From Leptobrachium leishanense (lineage: Eukaryota; Chordata; Amphibia; Anura; Megophryidae), in assembly GCA_009667805.1 (NCBI GenBank), contig CM019063.1, positions 87,199,877-87,263,876 of the forward strand: 64,000 nucleotides of DNA. Reading direction: 5' to 3'. Under the pieces are notes generated by a model. It had not been told where the DNA came from. It made no database searches and was given only the letters and a program-made list of their open reading frames with translations. The translations under genes were made by a program, and so were the position numbers. Below are positions 36,427-47,649 of this stretch, one piece after another (the stretch's first letter is position 1; every line of letters starts with the position of its first letter).

Positions 36427-36560
36427 TCTGGGTATACATGTATCTGGGGTCTGTGTCTCAGTAACATGTAGCTAAAGTCTGTCTGGGTATACATGTATCT
36501 GAGGTCAGTGTCTGAGTATAATGTATCTGGAGTCTGTGTCTGGGTATACATGTAACTGGT
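36427..36560. repeat. About 28-bp minisatellite, nearly five copies
   Basis: Units like CTGGGTATACATGTATCTGG plus a GTCTGTGT tail repeat imperfectly five times, with variants CTCAGTAACATGTAGC and CTGAGTATAATGTATC. Confidence 0.85.
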
Positions 36561-37295
36561 CCCGACGTCTGTTTTTAGGAGTTCCATATTCATAGGCCCT
36601 AGTCTGAGCATCTTGTTTGTCACCATAGGAACGACGATTCCACACTGACATGTAAAACTTCTTGCATTGTATTTTTCTTCTTAGACTTAAGCACATAATT
36701 AGTTCAGAGTCGTATGAAGTGTTTTTCTAAAATAAATCATCAGTATTCTGGTTTAATTGGGGGGTTGGCACTTTGAGACACATAAGTTGGTTCAGTGATG
36801 CAGATTGGGCTCTCGGGCTCAAAAAGGTTCTCCATCCATGACTTATAGGAAAGACTTATGCTATTATCTGGGTCTCCAACTGTTATTGATAGCTCACTTG
36901 TTGCTTTACTTTGGGGTTCAAGAGGTGGAGAGGTGAGAAATAAGGTCTGCGTTCAATTTATCCTGGACCTATGACCTAGTTTACACAAAGAGGGGTAACT
37001 GCATCATGTTATAAAAAAAATCTGTAAAATAATGCTAGTTGGGGAATAAACGATTACAACTGGTAAAAGTACAAGAATAGAGGTTTTAGACGTCCTCCTT
37101 AGTTCAAAACACTCTGCGAATACTATCAGATCATAAAACTAAACTGTGTAATTACTAAAAGACTTTCATTTATAAACATAATGGCGCCAAAGCTATTTCT
37201 AATTGCTGGAATGGATCATTAGCTCTAGTGCTGCCAGTTAAAATGAATCAGAAAACAAACTATTTTCAGAAATGTTTTTCAAATGATAAAAATAA

Positions 37296-37332
37296 GAGAA
37301 AGAAAGAAAGAAAGAAAGAAAGAGAAAGAAAG
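37296..37332. repeat. (GAAA)n microsatellite
   Basis: A run of AGAAAGAAAGAAAG units with a slight interruption near its end. Confidence 0.95.
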
Positions 37333-37464
37333 ATGAGAGCAGGAGAAAGAGAAATACAGTGTGAATTCAGTGTTGGTTACACAGCACCACCTTGTGGTAA
37401 CATCTTGCGTTTTTATAGTGCTACAATTTTAGTCTACGGATTGTCCATTTGTTTCTGAAACCAA

Positions 37465-38358
37465 CAGGGTTATCCAAAGAGATCCGAATTGCTTGAGAAA
37501 GGTAACCGAACGCTGAAAATCAGCGTTCGGTTACCTTTCTTGGCCATTCGGCTATCCAGAGAGCAGGCAATTCGCCAAATCCTGACGAATTGCCTGAACA
37601 TACGGTGCCTGTTCGGTTCCTGTTCGAGGGCAGTGAAACCCCCAAGAAAAAGCACTGCTTCGGCTATTCAGAGAACACAAACCAGCAGTGAAAGGTTCCC
37701 CTAATGCCCTGCCATTCGGTGGTTTAATTCGGCAAGTTTATTCAGGAGATTCCCATAGGCTTCAATGTTAAAAATATTCCCGTTTTAATTCAATATCTAA
37801 TAAACCGTTCATTATAAAATTCTGCAGTAAAGAGTCTCTTTATTTATAGATTTTTTAGTATATTTTAGGCATTTTTCAGATTTTTTTTTAAGTTTTCTTC
37901 TTTTTTCTGTAACAGCCCTTTATATTATCATTCCCTGGACCTCATATGCAAATTTCAGGCATTTTCGCTCAGTAGTTTCTTTGCAAACAGCTTTTCACTT
38001 TCACATTCATACAAACTGTTTTGCTAATTTATTCACCTCCCTCTGTCTGTGGTGTCTGCTTTTTCTCGGCTTTTTCCGGCGGCTTCGCTGCGTGTGATCG
38101 GCTCCTGCTCGGGTTTCTCCAGGGTCTTCGACGGGTTAATCCAGATGTTTTTGGGGGTTTTCGGCGTGCATTCGTTGGGTTTTGCGGTGAGTTTTCGTCA
38201 GGTTTGCGGCAGCTTTTCCCTGCAATTCGGGGACCCTGTGGTGCTTGCTGAATACATCGCAGGGTCACCGAAATGGGATCGGCAACAGGAACCGAATTGA
38301 AGAGAACGAAAAGTCACCGAACGTGCGGTGACTTTTCGAATCTCTTTGGATAACCCTG
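37465..38358. mobile_element. Harbinger-like MITE, long type
   Basis: Runs from CAGGGTTATCCAAAGAGATC to TCTCTTTGGATAACCCTG; near-identical blocks occur in inverse order at 26932-27826 and in the same order at 53627-54505. An internal ACCGAACGTGCGGTGACT hairpin is shared by all three. No clear target duplication remains here. It is non-autonomous. Confidence 0.85.
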
Positions 38359-38465
38359 CGAGTGTCTTTTATTTAAATGTGTTAGACAGTTCACCTGATT
38401 AACTGCACAAGTAAATTGAAATATTAAAAAACAAATACTGTATACCCAAAAAATGTATGTATACA

Positions 38466-39033
38466 TGTCAGGACCGTACCTGCCCATTCCTGTGACATTA
38501 CCTGCAAGAGACAGCTGCATGAAAGGTGCTGCCCTTCTGCACAGCACCAGTATCAAACAGTTAAAATCACATAACACACACACACCTCTGGTCACATGAT
38601 TCACCCATGTGCCTAATCAATAAAGGCTCCACACGCCCTCTGATCCTCGCTTCATTGTTGTCTGCTGTTCCTATGAACAAGACCTGCAAAGACCAAGCTC
38701 CAGAAACCTGCTTTCCCTATCCACTCATTGTGTGTCCCCTGCTCCAAGACCCCCCAATACTGACTGTGCTCTCCCAGGAGCAACTACCCTACCCACCTGC
38801 TCTCCCAGGAGCAACGACCCTTCCCAACGTGCTCTCCCAGGAGCAACTACCCTCGCACCTGGACTCAAGGACTGCTTTCCCCATCACCCTCAGCCAACCT
38901 GTGAGTTCCAGTGTGCCCTGTCCCACAGCCCTCCTGTGTTGTTCTCCTCTCCCACAAGTGTGTGCATCCTCGAGACCTGCATAACGGCCTCATCACCTGA
39001 AAGGCAAGTACCTGTAAGGTATTAAACCTGACA
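38466..39033 (+). repeat. 5' LTR
   Basis: 568 bp, begins TGTCAGGACC and ends AAACCTGACA. It contains AATAAA at 38619-38624 and a putative transcript start/self-primer at 38649. A short CTCCCAGGAGCAAC tandem repeat lies at about 38771-38850. Confidence 0.95.
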
Positions 39034-39034
39034 C

Positions 39035-39044
39035 ACAATGAAGC
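39035..39044 (+). promoter_or_regulatory. Putative self-priming primer binding site
   Basis: ACAATGAAGC lies 2 nt after the LTR and overlaps the gag start codon (39038). It pairs perfectly over 10 nt with 38649-38658 in the LTR, and I recognise no tRNA 3'-end complement here. In Tf1/sushi retrotransposons the 5' end of the transcript serves as primer in this way. The role here is inferred from the match and its position. Confidence 0.6.
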
Positions 39045-40057
39045 CTGAAAAGAATGAGACCGCAGTAATGCACGCTGTAATGGAGGTGATTAGGAGAACT
39101 TTCCAGGACCTCTTCCAGCACCTATCCTCCCTCATGAAGGAGCTGTTGAAAACAGTATGGGACCCTTCCACTAAGGTGCGTACTCCTGCTGGGAAGAAAT
39201 GTGATCCCCTGTCACCAGAGGAGCGTACCAGAAGGCAGACCCTCAATCTATGCCTGTACTGTGGGGGTTCCAACCATTTCTTGGTAAACTGCCCAATTAG
39301 ACCACCCAAGAAGGAAATCCCTGGGCAAAGGTCTGCAAAACCTCCTATGCCAAGAAGTACGCCCCGTGTCAAGATCACTCTGCCCCCGCGTGAAGAGACC
39401 AGGCTTGCACCAGGGCCTAAGCCTGCAGCAATTTCCAAGTCTGTTGCAGTGACCAAGCCTGGTAAGATGACCACGCCTGCACCGCCGCCCCAACAGGTGA
39501 AAGCTACCGTGCCTGCACCAAAGCCCAGGTCTGCTAAAGCACCAAAGCCTGCACCGTTGCCAAAGCCTGTAAAAGCGCCCAATCCAGCTTCCAGGAAACC
39601 TCCCACACCAAAACCTGCCCCCAGAAGATCCATACCCATGGTACCCAGAGGTTTGGTGTCCCTGGAGGCTAGCTCTGAGGAGGATGAGGACGAAGTACTG
39701 CCCATGCAGACAGAACCCACAGAATTCCTGGAGTCTGATTCTATGGAGCAAGAGTACCCAGTGTCTGAGGAGTCTGATCCTCCTATGGAGATGGAGACCG
39801 CTCTGACTTCAATCCGCACACCCATCACTCCCAGGCAGCACTTTATGGCCAGTGCTACTACTGCTCCTCAAGAACCCCTACCTCCAGACTGTGTGTACGC
39901 TTCTAATGGGACAGTAGTCTGTATAGAGGACCTGGTGAGGTTTGAGGAGGCACTGAAGCTCCGGGAAGCTGAACGCCAATCCAGGAGATCAATTATGGCG
40001 CTGACCACTGCAACTCCCATCCAGCGATATCTGTCAACCTGCCACCCGATTATATGA
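39038..40057 (+). CDS. Gag-like zinc-knuckle protein of the LTR element
   Basis: A 339-residue open frame starting 5 nt after the LTR. A CX2CX4HX4C knuckle (C72, C75, H80, C85, within LCLYCGGSNHFLVNCP) resembles the nucleocapsid of sushi-type Ty3/Gypsy gag. Before it are only about 70 residues, too few for a full capsid. After it come a Pro/Lys/Ala-rich basic stretch (about 90-205) and an acidic Ser/Glu-rich stretch (about 210-255). It probably binds element RNA. Gag-like sequence seems to continue in other frames to about 40387, so the original protein was longer. It is part of a non-autonomous element and not a host gene. Confidence 0.75.
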   Translation: MKPEKNETAVMHAVMEVIRRTFQDLFQHLSSLMKELLKTVWDPSTKVRTPAGKKCDPLSPEERTRRQTLNLCLYCGGSNHFLVNCPIRPPKKEIPGQRSAKPPMPRSTPRVKITLPPREETRLAPGPKPAAISKSVAVTKPGKMTTPAPPPQQVKATVPAPKPRSAKAPKPAPLPKPVKAPNPASRKPPTPKPAPRRSIPMVPRGLVSLEASSEEDEDEVLPMQTEPTEFLESDSMEQEYPVSEESDPPMEMETALTSIRTPITPRQHFMASATTAPQEPLPPDCVYASNGTVVCIEDLVRFEEALKLREAERQSRRSIMALTTATPIQRYLSTCHPII

Positions 40058-40516
40058 ATATGCGCCAGGGGTCTGTGACACTGAAGACTCTGATGGTGAA
40101 CCACAAACAGCCGACGCTCACAGGGACCTCCAGGTCAGCGAGTGGGATATGTGGGATCTACAGTCACTGTTATACCCCCAGGAGATGAAAAGATACCCAC
40201 CGTGGATGATGTCACCAAGACGTCCAGATCTCAGACACGGCGCCACCAGAGAAAGCGTACCCCCAAGATCCCTAAAGAATCTGCTGTGGACTTTATTTTT
40301 CCTCGTGGTTGCTTTTCCCCCTATGAGACTGATGACGAAACCTATCGGGTCCATGGCTACCGTAGAACCCGTCACCCACCGGGGTGACCCTTCTGTGAAT
40401 ATTCTCCTGCCACTCTATGGCTATGCCATCCTGAAGACGCCGGAGGAAGATGTGTGCCCAGGCTGGTATTCCGGTCACTTCATCGCCCAGAGTGCGATTT
40501 CTAAAGAGGGGGGTAC

Positions 40517-41090
40517 TGTCAGGACCGTACCTGCCCATTCCTGTGACATTACCTGCAAGAGTCAGCTGCATTAAAAGGTGCTGCCCTTCTGCACAGCACC
40601 AGTATCAAACAGTTAAAATCACATCACATAACACACACACACCTCTGGTCACATGATTCACCCATGTGCCTAATCAATAAAGGCTCCAAACGCCCTCTGA
40701 TCCTCGCTTCATTGTTGTCTCCTGTTCCTATGAACAAGACCTGCAAAGACCAAGCTCCAGAAACCTGCTTTCCCTATCCACTCATTGTGTGTCCCCTGCT
40801 CCAAGACCCCCCAATACTGACTGTGCTCTCCCAGGAGCAACTACCCTACCCACCTGCTCTCCCAGGAGCAACGACCCTTCCCAACGTGCTCTCCCAGGAG
40901 CAACTACCCTCGCACCTGGACTCAAGGACTGCTTTCCCCATCACCCTCAGCCAACCTGTGAGTTCCAGTGTGCCCTGTCCCACAGCCCTCCTGTGTTGTT
41001 CTCCTCTCCCACAAGTGTGTGCATCCTCGAGACCTGCATAACGGCCTCATCACCTGAAAGGCAAGTACCTGTAAGGTATTAAACCTGACA
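40517..41090 (+). repeat. 3' LTR
   Basis: 574 bp, about 99% identical to the 5' LTR. The 6-bp length difference is explained by one extra A near 40575 and a 5-bp CACAT duplication near 40625. It ends AAACCTGACA followed by the ATACA duplication. Confidence 0.95.
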
Positions 41091-41432
41091 ATACATGACT
41101 CCTCATATAGCAACATTACTATGGAGAATGTATAAAAATATTGCAGTGTAGTTTAGGAACTCAGTTCCAGCAGTTAACATTAACAAGTGAGCTGTTAAAT
41201 ATAACGACCCCCACTTGCAAAGGTTCACAGCTCCTCTACTACTCCAAGCTAAGATACAATACCTGTTCATACCTCTTCCACGTCTCCACAGTGTCATATG
41301 ACGTCCAGGAAAGAATACCAGCAGCGGTGTGTGTGCTGTTGCCAGTATTCATTATCAGCTACCAAGAAGTAGAAATCGAGACAGTAATATAGTAGCGGGC
41401 TTGTAATTGAATTTATAAAAAATAATCGCTAA

Positions 41433-42200
41433 AGGGGTTATTCAGAGAGCACCAAATTGTCCACCGAATTGCACCGAATGGTGAATTTCCCCTTACGGTG
41501 CAATTTCTTGGCCATTCAGCTATTCAAAAACTGGCGATTAGCCAAATATTGCCGACTTGCCAGCGAGATACGGTGATCTTTGGTGGCAGTGACATTCCCA
41601 TCGAGAAGTAATGGTTAATCTATTCGGAGAACACGGAAGAGCAGTGAAATGACAGTGAAATGCCCTGATTTTTATTGCTTTCATTTGACAGGTTTAAGCA
41701 GGCGAATCCCATAGGTTTCAATGTAAAAAAATTCCCAAATTTTCTTAAATATTTATTCAACTGCTTATTCTACTCATTGAGGCAAAGGATCTCTTTATTT
41801 CAAAAATTTCCCTGATTTTTTTCTAAAATGTTTTTTTTTCTGTAACAGATCTTTTTATTATTATTCATAGGACCTTATATATTATTTCCAAGCATTTTCA
41901 TGCCGTAGTTTTTGTTAAAAACGCCTTTTAAAAGTTGGGTTTTTTACCCGTTCGGCGGCTGGTTGGCTTTTTCAGATCGATTCAGAAGTCTGTTTGGCTG
42001 ATCGTCAGATGTATTTGGCAATTTTTCTGGCTGCTTATGTGATCGATTTGGCTGTTTAATGGCGGTCTGAAGACGCATTCGGTGGGTTGATTTGCCACAC
42101 TTCAGGGACTTTGTGGTGAATGCCGAATTCACCACAGGGTCGGCAATTTAAACTCGCTGAAATGCCGTGAACGGGAGGGCACTAAAATGTCGGTGGCGCT
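41433..42200. mobile_element. Harbinger-like MITE, long type, right end decayed
   Basis: Begins AGGGGTTATTCAGAGAGCAC and follows the family pattern (GTAATGGTTAATCTATTC, then CCTGATTTT, CCCATAGGTTTCAATGTAAA and later TTCACCACAGGGTC). The terminal CTCTGAATAACCCTG is not found, so the right boundary is approximate. Confidence 0.7.
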
Positions 42201-42353
42201 TGAACTTGATGGATGCATATCTTTTCTCACCCTAGGTAGCTATAACTATTCACTTGCAACTGGAAGGGCTGAATTTGCCCTCTGGGACCCTGTCCCATAG
42301 GTAGGAAAAGGGTGAAGGCACTCAGGTCTATGTTACCACTCCGATTGCACTGA

Positions 42354-42522
42354 CAGGGTTATTCAGAGAGGTGAAAAGCTGGAGAATGGAAAATGCTAGG
42401 TCAAAATAGCCGATTTGGAAAGTGAGATAAATGGGAGAATTTTTCTGGTTTGGCTATTTTGACCTAGAATTTTCCATTCTCCAGCCATTCTCCTCCTATT
42501 CACCGCTCTCTGAATAACCCTG
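42354..42522. mobile_element. Short Harbinger-like MITE
   Basis: Runs from CAGGGTTATTCAGAGAGGTG to CTCTCTGAATAACCCTG. The palindromic interior contains TAGGTCAAAATAGCCGATT and its mirror. Confidence 0.8.
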
Positions 42523-42682
42523 TGTGTAGTCACATTGCCCATTTAACCTAGGAACTAAATGATAGAATTTGTGTGGTATCTCAGCATTCCCTTGGTCTTC
42601 ACGTGCATCTTAACATTTCACTCCAATATACAGTCACATAAACCCGCCTTCTAGGTAAACTTTGTTAGCCTTGATTAATTAT

Positions 42683-42869
42683 CAAGGGCTATTATTCAGA
42701 GAGAGGTGAAAACCAGGAGAATTGGCAGAAGAAGAGAACAATCTAGACCAAATAGCCGATTTGGAAAGTGAGAAAAAAAGGGAGAATTTTTCTGGTTTGG
42801 CTATTTTGACCTAGAATTTTCACTTCTCCAGTCATTCTCCTGGTTTTCACCTCTCTCTGAATAACCCTG
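42683..42869. mobile_element. Short Harbinger-like MITE
   Basis: Runs from CAAGGGCTATTATTCAGAGA to CTCTCTGAATAACCCTG, 160 bp from a sister copy at 42354-42522. The left end is slightly rearranged. Confidence 0.75.
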
Positions 42870-43338
42870 TAAATGTATGGGGTTAATTTCTGTAAGATGC
42901 TCCTCGAATCTATGCTTCACCTAAGGTTCCTCTTACTCTAGAACTGCCTCTGTCTTAACTCAATGAAGTCAGATTTAGTTGGCTAAAATCAACTGACTTT
43001 TCATTTACTAAGAAAGAAAATGTTCAGAGTTTAGTGAAAAGACCAATCTGCTTTCCAGATACTGTCCAAGAGGTTTGAGGTTTATTGAGAAAACATTGAG
43101 CAGTAGGGAGTTAACCACAGCCTTGTAAACCTTGGAAAGAATATCAAACTGGTGCAGGCGCATATGAGTTTTCTTCAGTTGACAGCTGTTACAGAGCCCA
43201 GTAGGAATGTTTTATTTCCTGGGGAGGTTTTATTGATACTGTTAAATACTACTGTATACAATTTGATATATTTGTAAGAACATGTAATCACATATACGAT
43301 GTATGTTTTTATTAAAATATAAATAAAGGGTACATAGC

Positions 43339-43340
<2 letters not shown>

Positions 43341-43372
<32 letters not shown>
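43341..43372. repeat. (TTA)n microsatellite
   Basis: About ten TTA units follow TACATAGCTT. Confidence 0.95.
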
Positions 43373-43479
43373 GTAACTTAGTGTCTATAATGCACCAACG
43401 TTTTTTGGAGTGTTGTGCAACTGTAGAAGTCCAAAAAAACCAGCAAATGAACCATACGTAAAGGTAATAGAGAACTTAA

Positions 43480-44150
43480 GGGAATATTCAGTAAGTGACG
43501 AACTCGCTGCCAAATTGCACCGAATGGTGAATTTTGTGGCAATTCAGCTGTTCAGAAAGCTGTCAATTTGACAAATACTGGCGAACTGACAGTGAATTAC
43601 GATGCAGGTAACAGCAGATCACTGCAATTCGGCGTTCTTCACCAGCAGTGAAATTGTCCCATAGATAAGTAATGGTTAATCTATTATTATACAGGCATTT
43701 ATACAGTGCCAACATATTCCGCAGCACTTTACATTAGGGGAGCACATTATGTACATGATACATAATGAAAATATGACCCTGTCCGTAGGATAACTGTCCA
43801 GGTAGTACAGCACTTAACCAAGTGCTCAGTCAGACATCCCATGAGCTTACAATCTAAGGGACTGGGGTAGGTGAAACAGATAGGAGCAGAGGGAATGTGA
43901 AGATGGTTAGCAGGGCAGCACAGGAAGAACCAGAAGCCTGGGCTTAGTGAGAGTAATTAGAGAGAGAAGTGGAGACAGCTGGAAGAGAGACCTGAAATTA
44001 TGGACCTGCCCTGGGTGGGACAGCAGAGGGGAAGGAGCCATGCAGTCTATTCTATTCAGAGAATGCCGAACTGCATCAAAATGTCAGTGAAATGCCTTGA
44101 TTTTCAGTGATTTAGTTTGACAGGTTTAAACAGGTGAATTTTTGGATAGG
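43480..44150. mobile_element. Harbinger-like MITE split by a LINE-derived insertion
   Basis: Family blocks (ATTGCACCGAATGGTGAATT, TAAGTAATGGTTAATCTATT) stop at 43685 and resume at 44051 (CTATTCAGAGAATGCCGAAC, then GAAATGCCTTGATTTTCAGT). The outer ends are decayed. The intervening 43686-44050 is foreign sequence. Confidence 0.75.
43686..44050 (-). mobile_element. LINE 3'-end insertion (L2-like) with TCTATT duplication
   Basis: Starts with an ATTATACAGGCATTTATACA block then GTGCCAACATATTCCGCAGC, the same 3'-end motif as in the LINE at 21370-22215, and is inserted in the host MITE between TCTATT copies (43680-43685 and 44051-44056). Orientation is inferred from the shared 3' end. Confidence 0.7.
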
Positions 44151-44509
44151 ACTCGCCTTCACTGGAGGTGCCTTGACGTTGGCAGGTGAGCTTACACTCT
44201 TAATGGCCATTAAAAGAAACCAAAGCCTCTAATTGTGTTTCGTTTCACACGGTGTAATACGAATAAGCGCAGATGACATGTTTCCTTCTTGTTATGTTTT
44301 ATACATGTTGCTGGGCTGGATACACTTTAGTGGTTGCAGCCGCCTCATCGGGGAATAGGCGCGACCCCACTCCTCCTGTACTATGTTCATTTGCATATCC
44401 TACCCAGAGTTCTTTGCTGCATATGGGGAATGTAGCACAAGAGCTCTGTAGGTGGTTCTTTGAATTGCTGGGATGTGTATGTTTTCTGCAGCTATAAACT
44501 TCATTATAT

Positions 44510-44830
44510 GTATAGGTCATGGGCAAAAATATTGTCACCCCCCGCCTTACTGTCAGATATTGCACCACTTCGCCCAGAATTGTTGAAATTACAAATGTTT
44601 AGGCATTCTTGTGTTTATTTCTTTTGTTTGTATTGGTATGACACAAAAAAGTGGAGGAAAAAAAAGCCAAATCTGACACATTGCACACAAAACTCCAATT
44701 TACTATTTGGTAGCGCACACCTTGGAAAAAATAACTGAAATCAATCTATTCTTGTAACTCTTAATTTTTAGCAAGTACCCAAGTGCATCTGTGTTGATCG
44801 TTTATGGGTTTTTTGGATATTGGCACAAGG
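44510..44830. mobile_element. Possible Tc1-like remnant
   Basis: The stretch GGGCAAAAATATTGTCACCC and the later TTTGGTAGCGCACACCTTGG recall Tc1-type non-autonomous copies. No inverted ends or coding frame could be matched, so this is weak. Confidence 0.3.
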
Positions 44831-45299
44831 GCATTTTTTCAGTTATTTATTGTTACAGAAGGAGTGACGGTACTTGGTGGATATTTATACAGTATATATA
44901 CTGTATATAGTGAATTCTCCAATCCTCCAGCAGATGGTGATGTTAGTATTGCAGAGTTATCTGAGATGCTTTGAGGTATGCGGAAAGTTAAGGATAAGAC
45001 GTCTGTCCCTTGTTTTACAGAGCAGCGTTCAGATATAATATGTTAGAGGATTTATTGTAAAGACAGTAGTTATCCTGCCATATGAGGGCCCTAGAGAAGA
45101 ACGTTCCTTAATGCCATGACTCCTTAAAACTACAAATACTGCTAACCTCTCAAGTCTCTAAATTGAACAGAAACATATATTTTTATCATGTTTCATTTTT
45201 CACTGTGTATTACAACCCATCTTATAGATATTTGCTGGGATGTGGGCGGTGTGTTTACAGCTTTAATGGACCAAAAAATCTCCGGCTCTATCTAAATTG

Positions 45300-46310
45300 G
45301 TGGGATTTATTTATTTATTATTTATTTATAAAGGATTTTACCAGGAAGGATACATTGAGATTTCTCTCGTTTTCAAGTATGTCCTGGGTTCAAGAACATT
45401 AAAATGTTATAGTTGTTACAGAAATACAAAGTAATACAATGCAAGATATTTAAAAATAACAAAAAGAAACCACATATACAGATTAACAGAAAATAAATAT
45501 GTAGGAAATAGCCATTATGTTACATGTTTACAGGTGCATTCTGTATTGAGGTATGTTAATAGGTAGCTCTTAAGTGACTTTAGACTGGGGGAAGATTTGA
45601 TGGCGTCTGGGAGGTTATTCCATAACTACGGTGCTCTATAGGAAAATGAGGATCGAGACACTTTCTTTTTGTATTGTGGTATTGCAAGTAAGGTGCCGGT
45701 CCTGGATCGGAGGTTATAGGATGAGGGAACTGCTGGAGGAAGCAGTCTATTCAGGCAGGGTGGCAGGTTCCCAGAAAAGCTCTTAAACACCAGGTTGGAA
45801 AGGTGAAGGGTACGTTTAGACTCCAGCGATGGCCAGTTTAGCTCTTTTAACATGTCACAATGGTGGGTCATGTAGTTACATTGTAGCGCAAAGCGGCAGC
45901 ATGAGTTATACAATGTAGTAAGTTTCTGGAGGTGTGTTTGCGGGGCCGCTGCATACACTACATCTCCTTAATCAATGGCTGGCATAAGCATTTGTTGTAC
46001 AATTTGCTTTCTTACCGTGGGGCTCAGGCAGGATTTGTTTCTGTACAGGGCACCTAGTTTGGGGTAGAGTTTAGATGAAAGTTTTTCGATGTGGGGGCCA
46101 AAGGATAGATTTGGGTCTAACCACATACCTAGATATTTGAGAGAAGTGACTGTGGTCAGCGTGCCATTTGATTTTGTCCCAACACATAGATGGGGTGTTT
46201 GTAATTTATGTAGTTTAGGTGCTGTTCCAAAGAGCATCGTTACCGTTTTGTCAGTATTTAAAAAAAGTTTGTTTTGTTTGATCCACTTTTCTTCCTCTGT
46301 GATTTGAGTG
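45300..46310 (-). mobile_element. LINE fragment with reverse-transcriptase C-terminus and shared 3' tail
   Basis: Minus-strand frames at 45968-46237 (VTSLKYLGMWLDPNLSFG, then LSSKLYPKLGALYRNKSC) and 45626-45958 (HHCDMLKELNWPSLESKR, then FKSFSGNLPPCLN) are the thumb and C-terminal region of a non-LTR reverse transcriptase, broken by a stop and a frameshift. The 3' end contains GTCCTGGGTTCAAGAACATT-type sequence, the GAGAGAAATCTCAATGTATC tail block and an AAATAAATAA terminal repeat. Copies of this 3' end are at 55855-56141 and near 47862-47905. It is 5'-truncated and dead. Confidence 0.85.
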
Positions 46311-46682
46311 CAAATGCCAAAAATTTTGGTGTTCTTATAACATGGAATATATCTTCATTAATGAATTAGGAAAATAAGTGAATAGTTATACGTATTTCGA
46401 GAAAAACAAAACAAAATACATCTCTACTGAACGGAGATTATTCAATTTCAGACACTACCGCTATTATATAAATAAAATAATCATAACCAAAAGGAGATCT
46501 AGGACAATTACTGCAGCTGAGAGTATATATAAACTATATTAAAATATATTCTAAATTCATATCATGGATGATAAATTATTGAATTGTAATCAATAGCAGC
46601 GCTAAGTACAGAAGTAACTAATACTGCAGGAGATTTATGAGTACTTGCTGACTGGGTGGACTTTGTGAGCAAAATTGTTCTT

Positions 46683-47517
46683 TTAACCCCTTCACTACCA
46701 AGCAAGTTTTGTTGAAATAACACATATTTGAAACATGGGATGTGAAGTTCACAATTAAATACAGGGAGAAATAGACGTTTTGCACAGATTATTATTTTAA
46801 GATAGTTTAAAATTAAAATAATGTTAATTTGCTCAATTCTAATTTTTCATCAATTCATTTATGCTTTGTAGAAATATTGTTGAAATGTAAGATTCTGAGC
46901 TCTAGATGGTGTCCCTTATCTTACCCAATTTCAAACGGGGTCTGCATTATTATCATACAGGCAGAAATGGCCTTTGTATTAGATGCAGTAACTCTGATAA
47001 AGATACTGTAGATAACAAAAACGTTCAGGATTCCTGCTTTTAGGGATTTGTAGTGATCATAATGAGATTATTAGCAATGCAGCGTCCGCAAAATACCAAT
47101 AGAATATAAAAATCATATCTGTGTGTGACATACTGCCTGTACAAGTAAATTTCAGTAACACCTTGTATTTGTACTGAACAGGGATTTTCAATCATTATAC
47201 CCCCTGAATGTTATCCCTGTACAGCTGTGACTGACCCCAGAGCTTTCCCTGTGTTCTCACCTCTCCATGGCAGCAATATTGTTGCAGTTATCTATTTGAA
47301 CCTTTTGTCACAGTGAGGACTGGGGCTCTATTTGTAGATGGTTTTATATCTCTCCAGGGTGCTTGGAGAGCCATAAAACAAAGGATTACATTTTTTCCAC
47401 AGGAAACACACTAATCCTGCTTTAAAAAGTGCAAAAATTGTCTTTTGGTAAATCGGAGCTTTTCAATGCATTACAATGCAAAATCGAGATAACTCGATTT
47501 TGTGTGTGAAGGGATTA
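46683..47517. mobile_element. TTAACCCCTTCA-family element, copy 1
   Basis: Begins TTAACCCCTTCACTACCAAG and may end GTGAAGGGATTAA. The 46683-47240 part aligns with the split copy at 62745-63912. TTAA at the ends suggests a piggyBac- or Kolobok-type non-autonomous element. The right boundary is uncertain because a second TTAACCCCTTCA start follows at 47650. Confidence 0.6.
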
Positions 47518-47649
47518 AATAGCAGGCTACTATATTACCAAATGCCAGGGGGTAGAGTAAAACATTCCAAATTTGCCAAACTGAAATTGCATGGACGTTG
47601 TTCATTTCAAACCCCCCACTGCTATTTATAGTCAGTTTCTGAGTGCTCT

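Larger units (their letters stand above)
38466..41090 (+). mobile_element. Young non-autonomous LTR retrotransposon, Ty3/Gypsy Tf1/sushi-like
   Basis: Complete element of 2625 bp with two LTRs (TG...CA ends) and a perfect 5-bp target duplication ATACA (38461-38465 and 41091-41095). The LTRs differ by about four substitutions plus indels of 1 and 5 nt, so insertion was recent. The 1483-bp interior encodes only a zinc-knuckle gag-like protein; there is no protease, reverse transcriptase or integrase. A purine-rich tract GAGGGGGG precedes the 3' LTR. Two bases after the 5' LTR, ACAATGAAGC (39035-39044) is the exact complement of GCTTCATTGT inside the LTR (38649-38658). That is the arrangement of self-priming Tf1/sushi elements. 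Confidence 0.9.

Noticed and set aside
38607..39025. Pro-rich open frames of 97-125 codons in the LTR
   Set aside because: The frames occur in both LTRs and reflect the CTCCCAGGAGCAAC tandem repeat in LTR sequence, with no start context or homology that I recognise.
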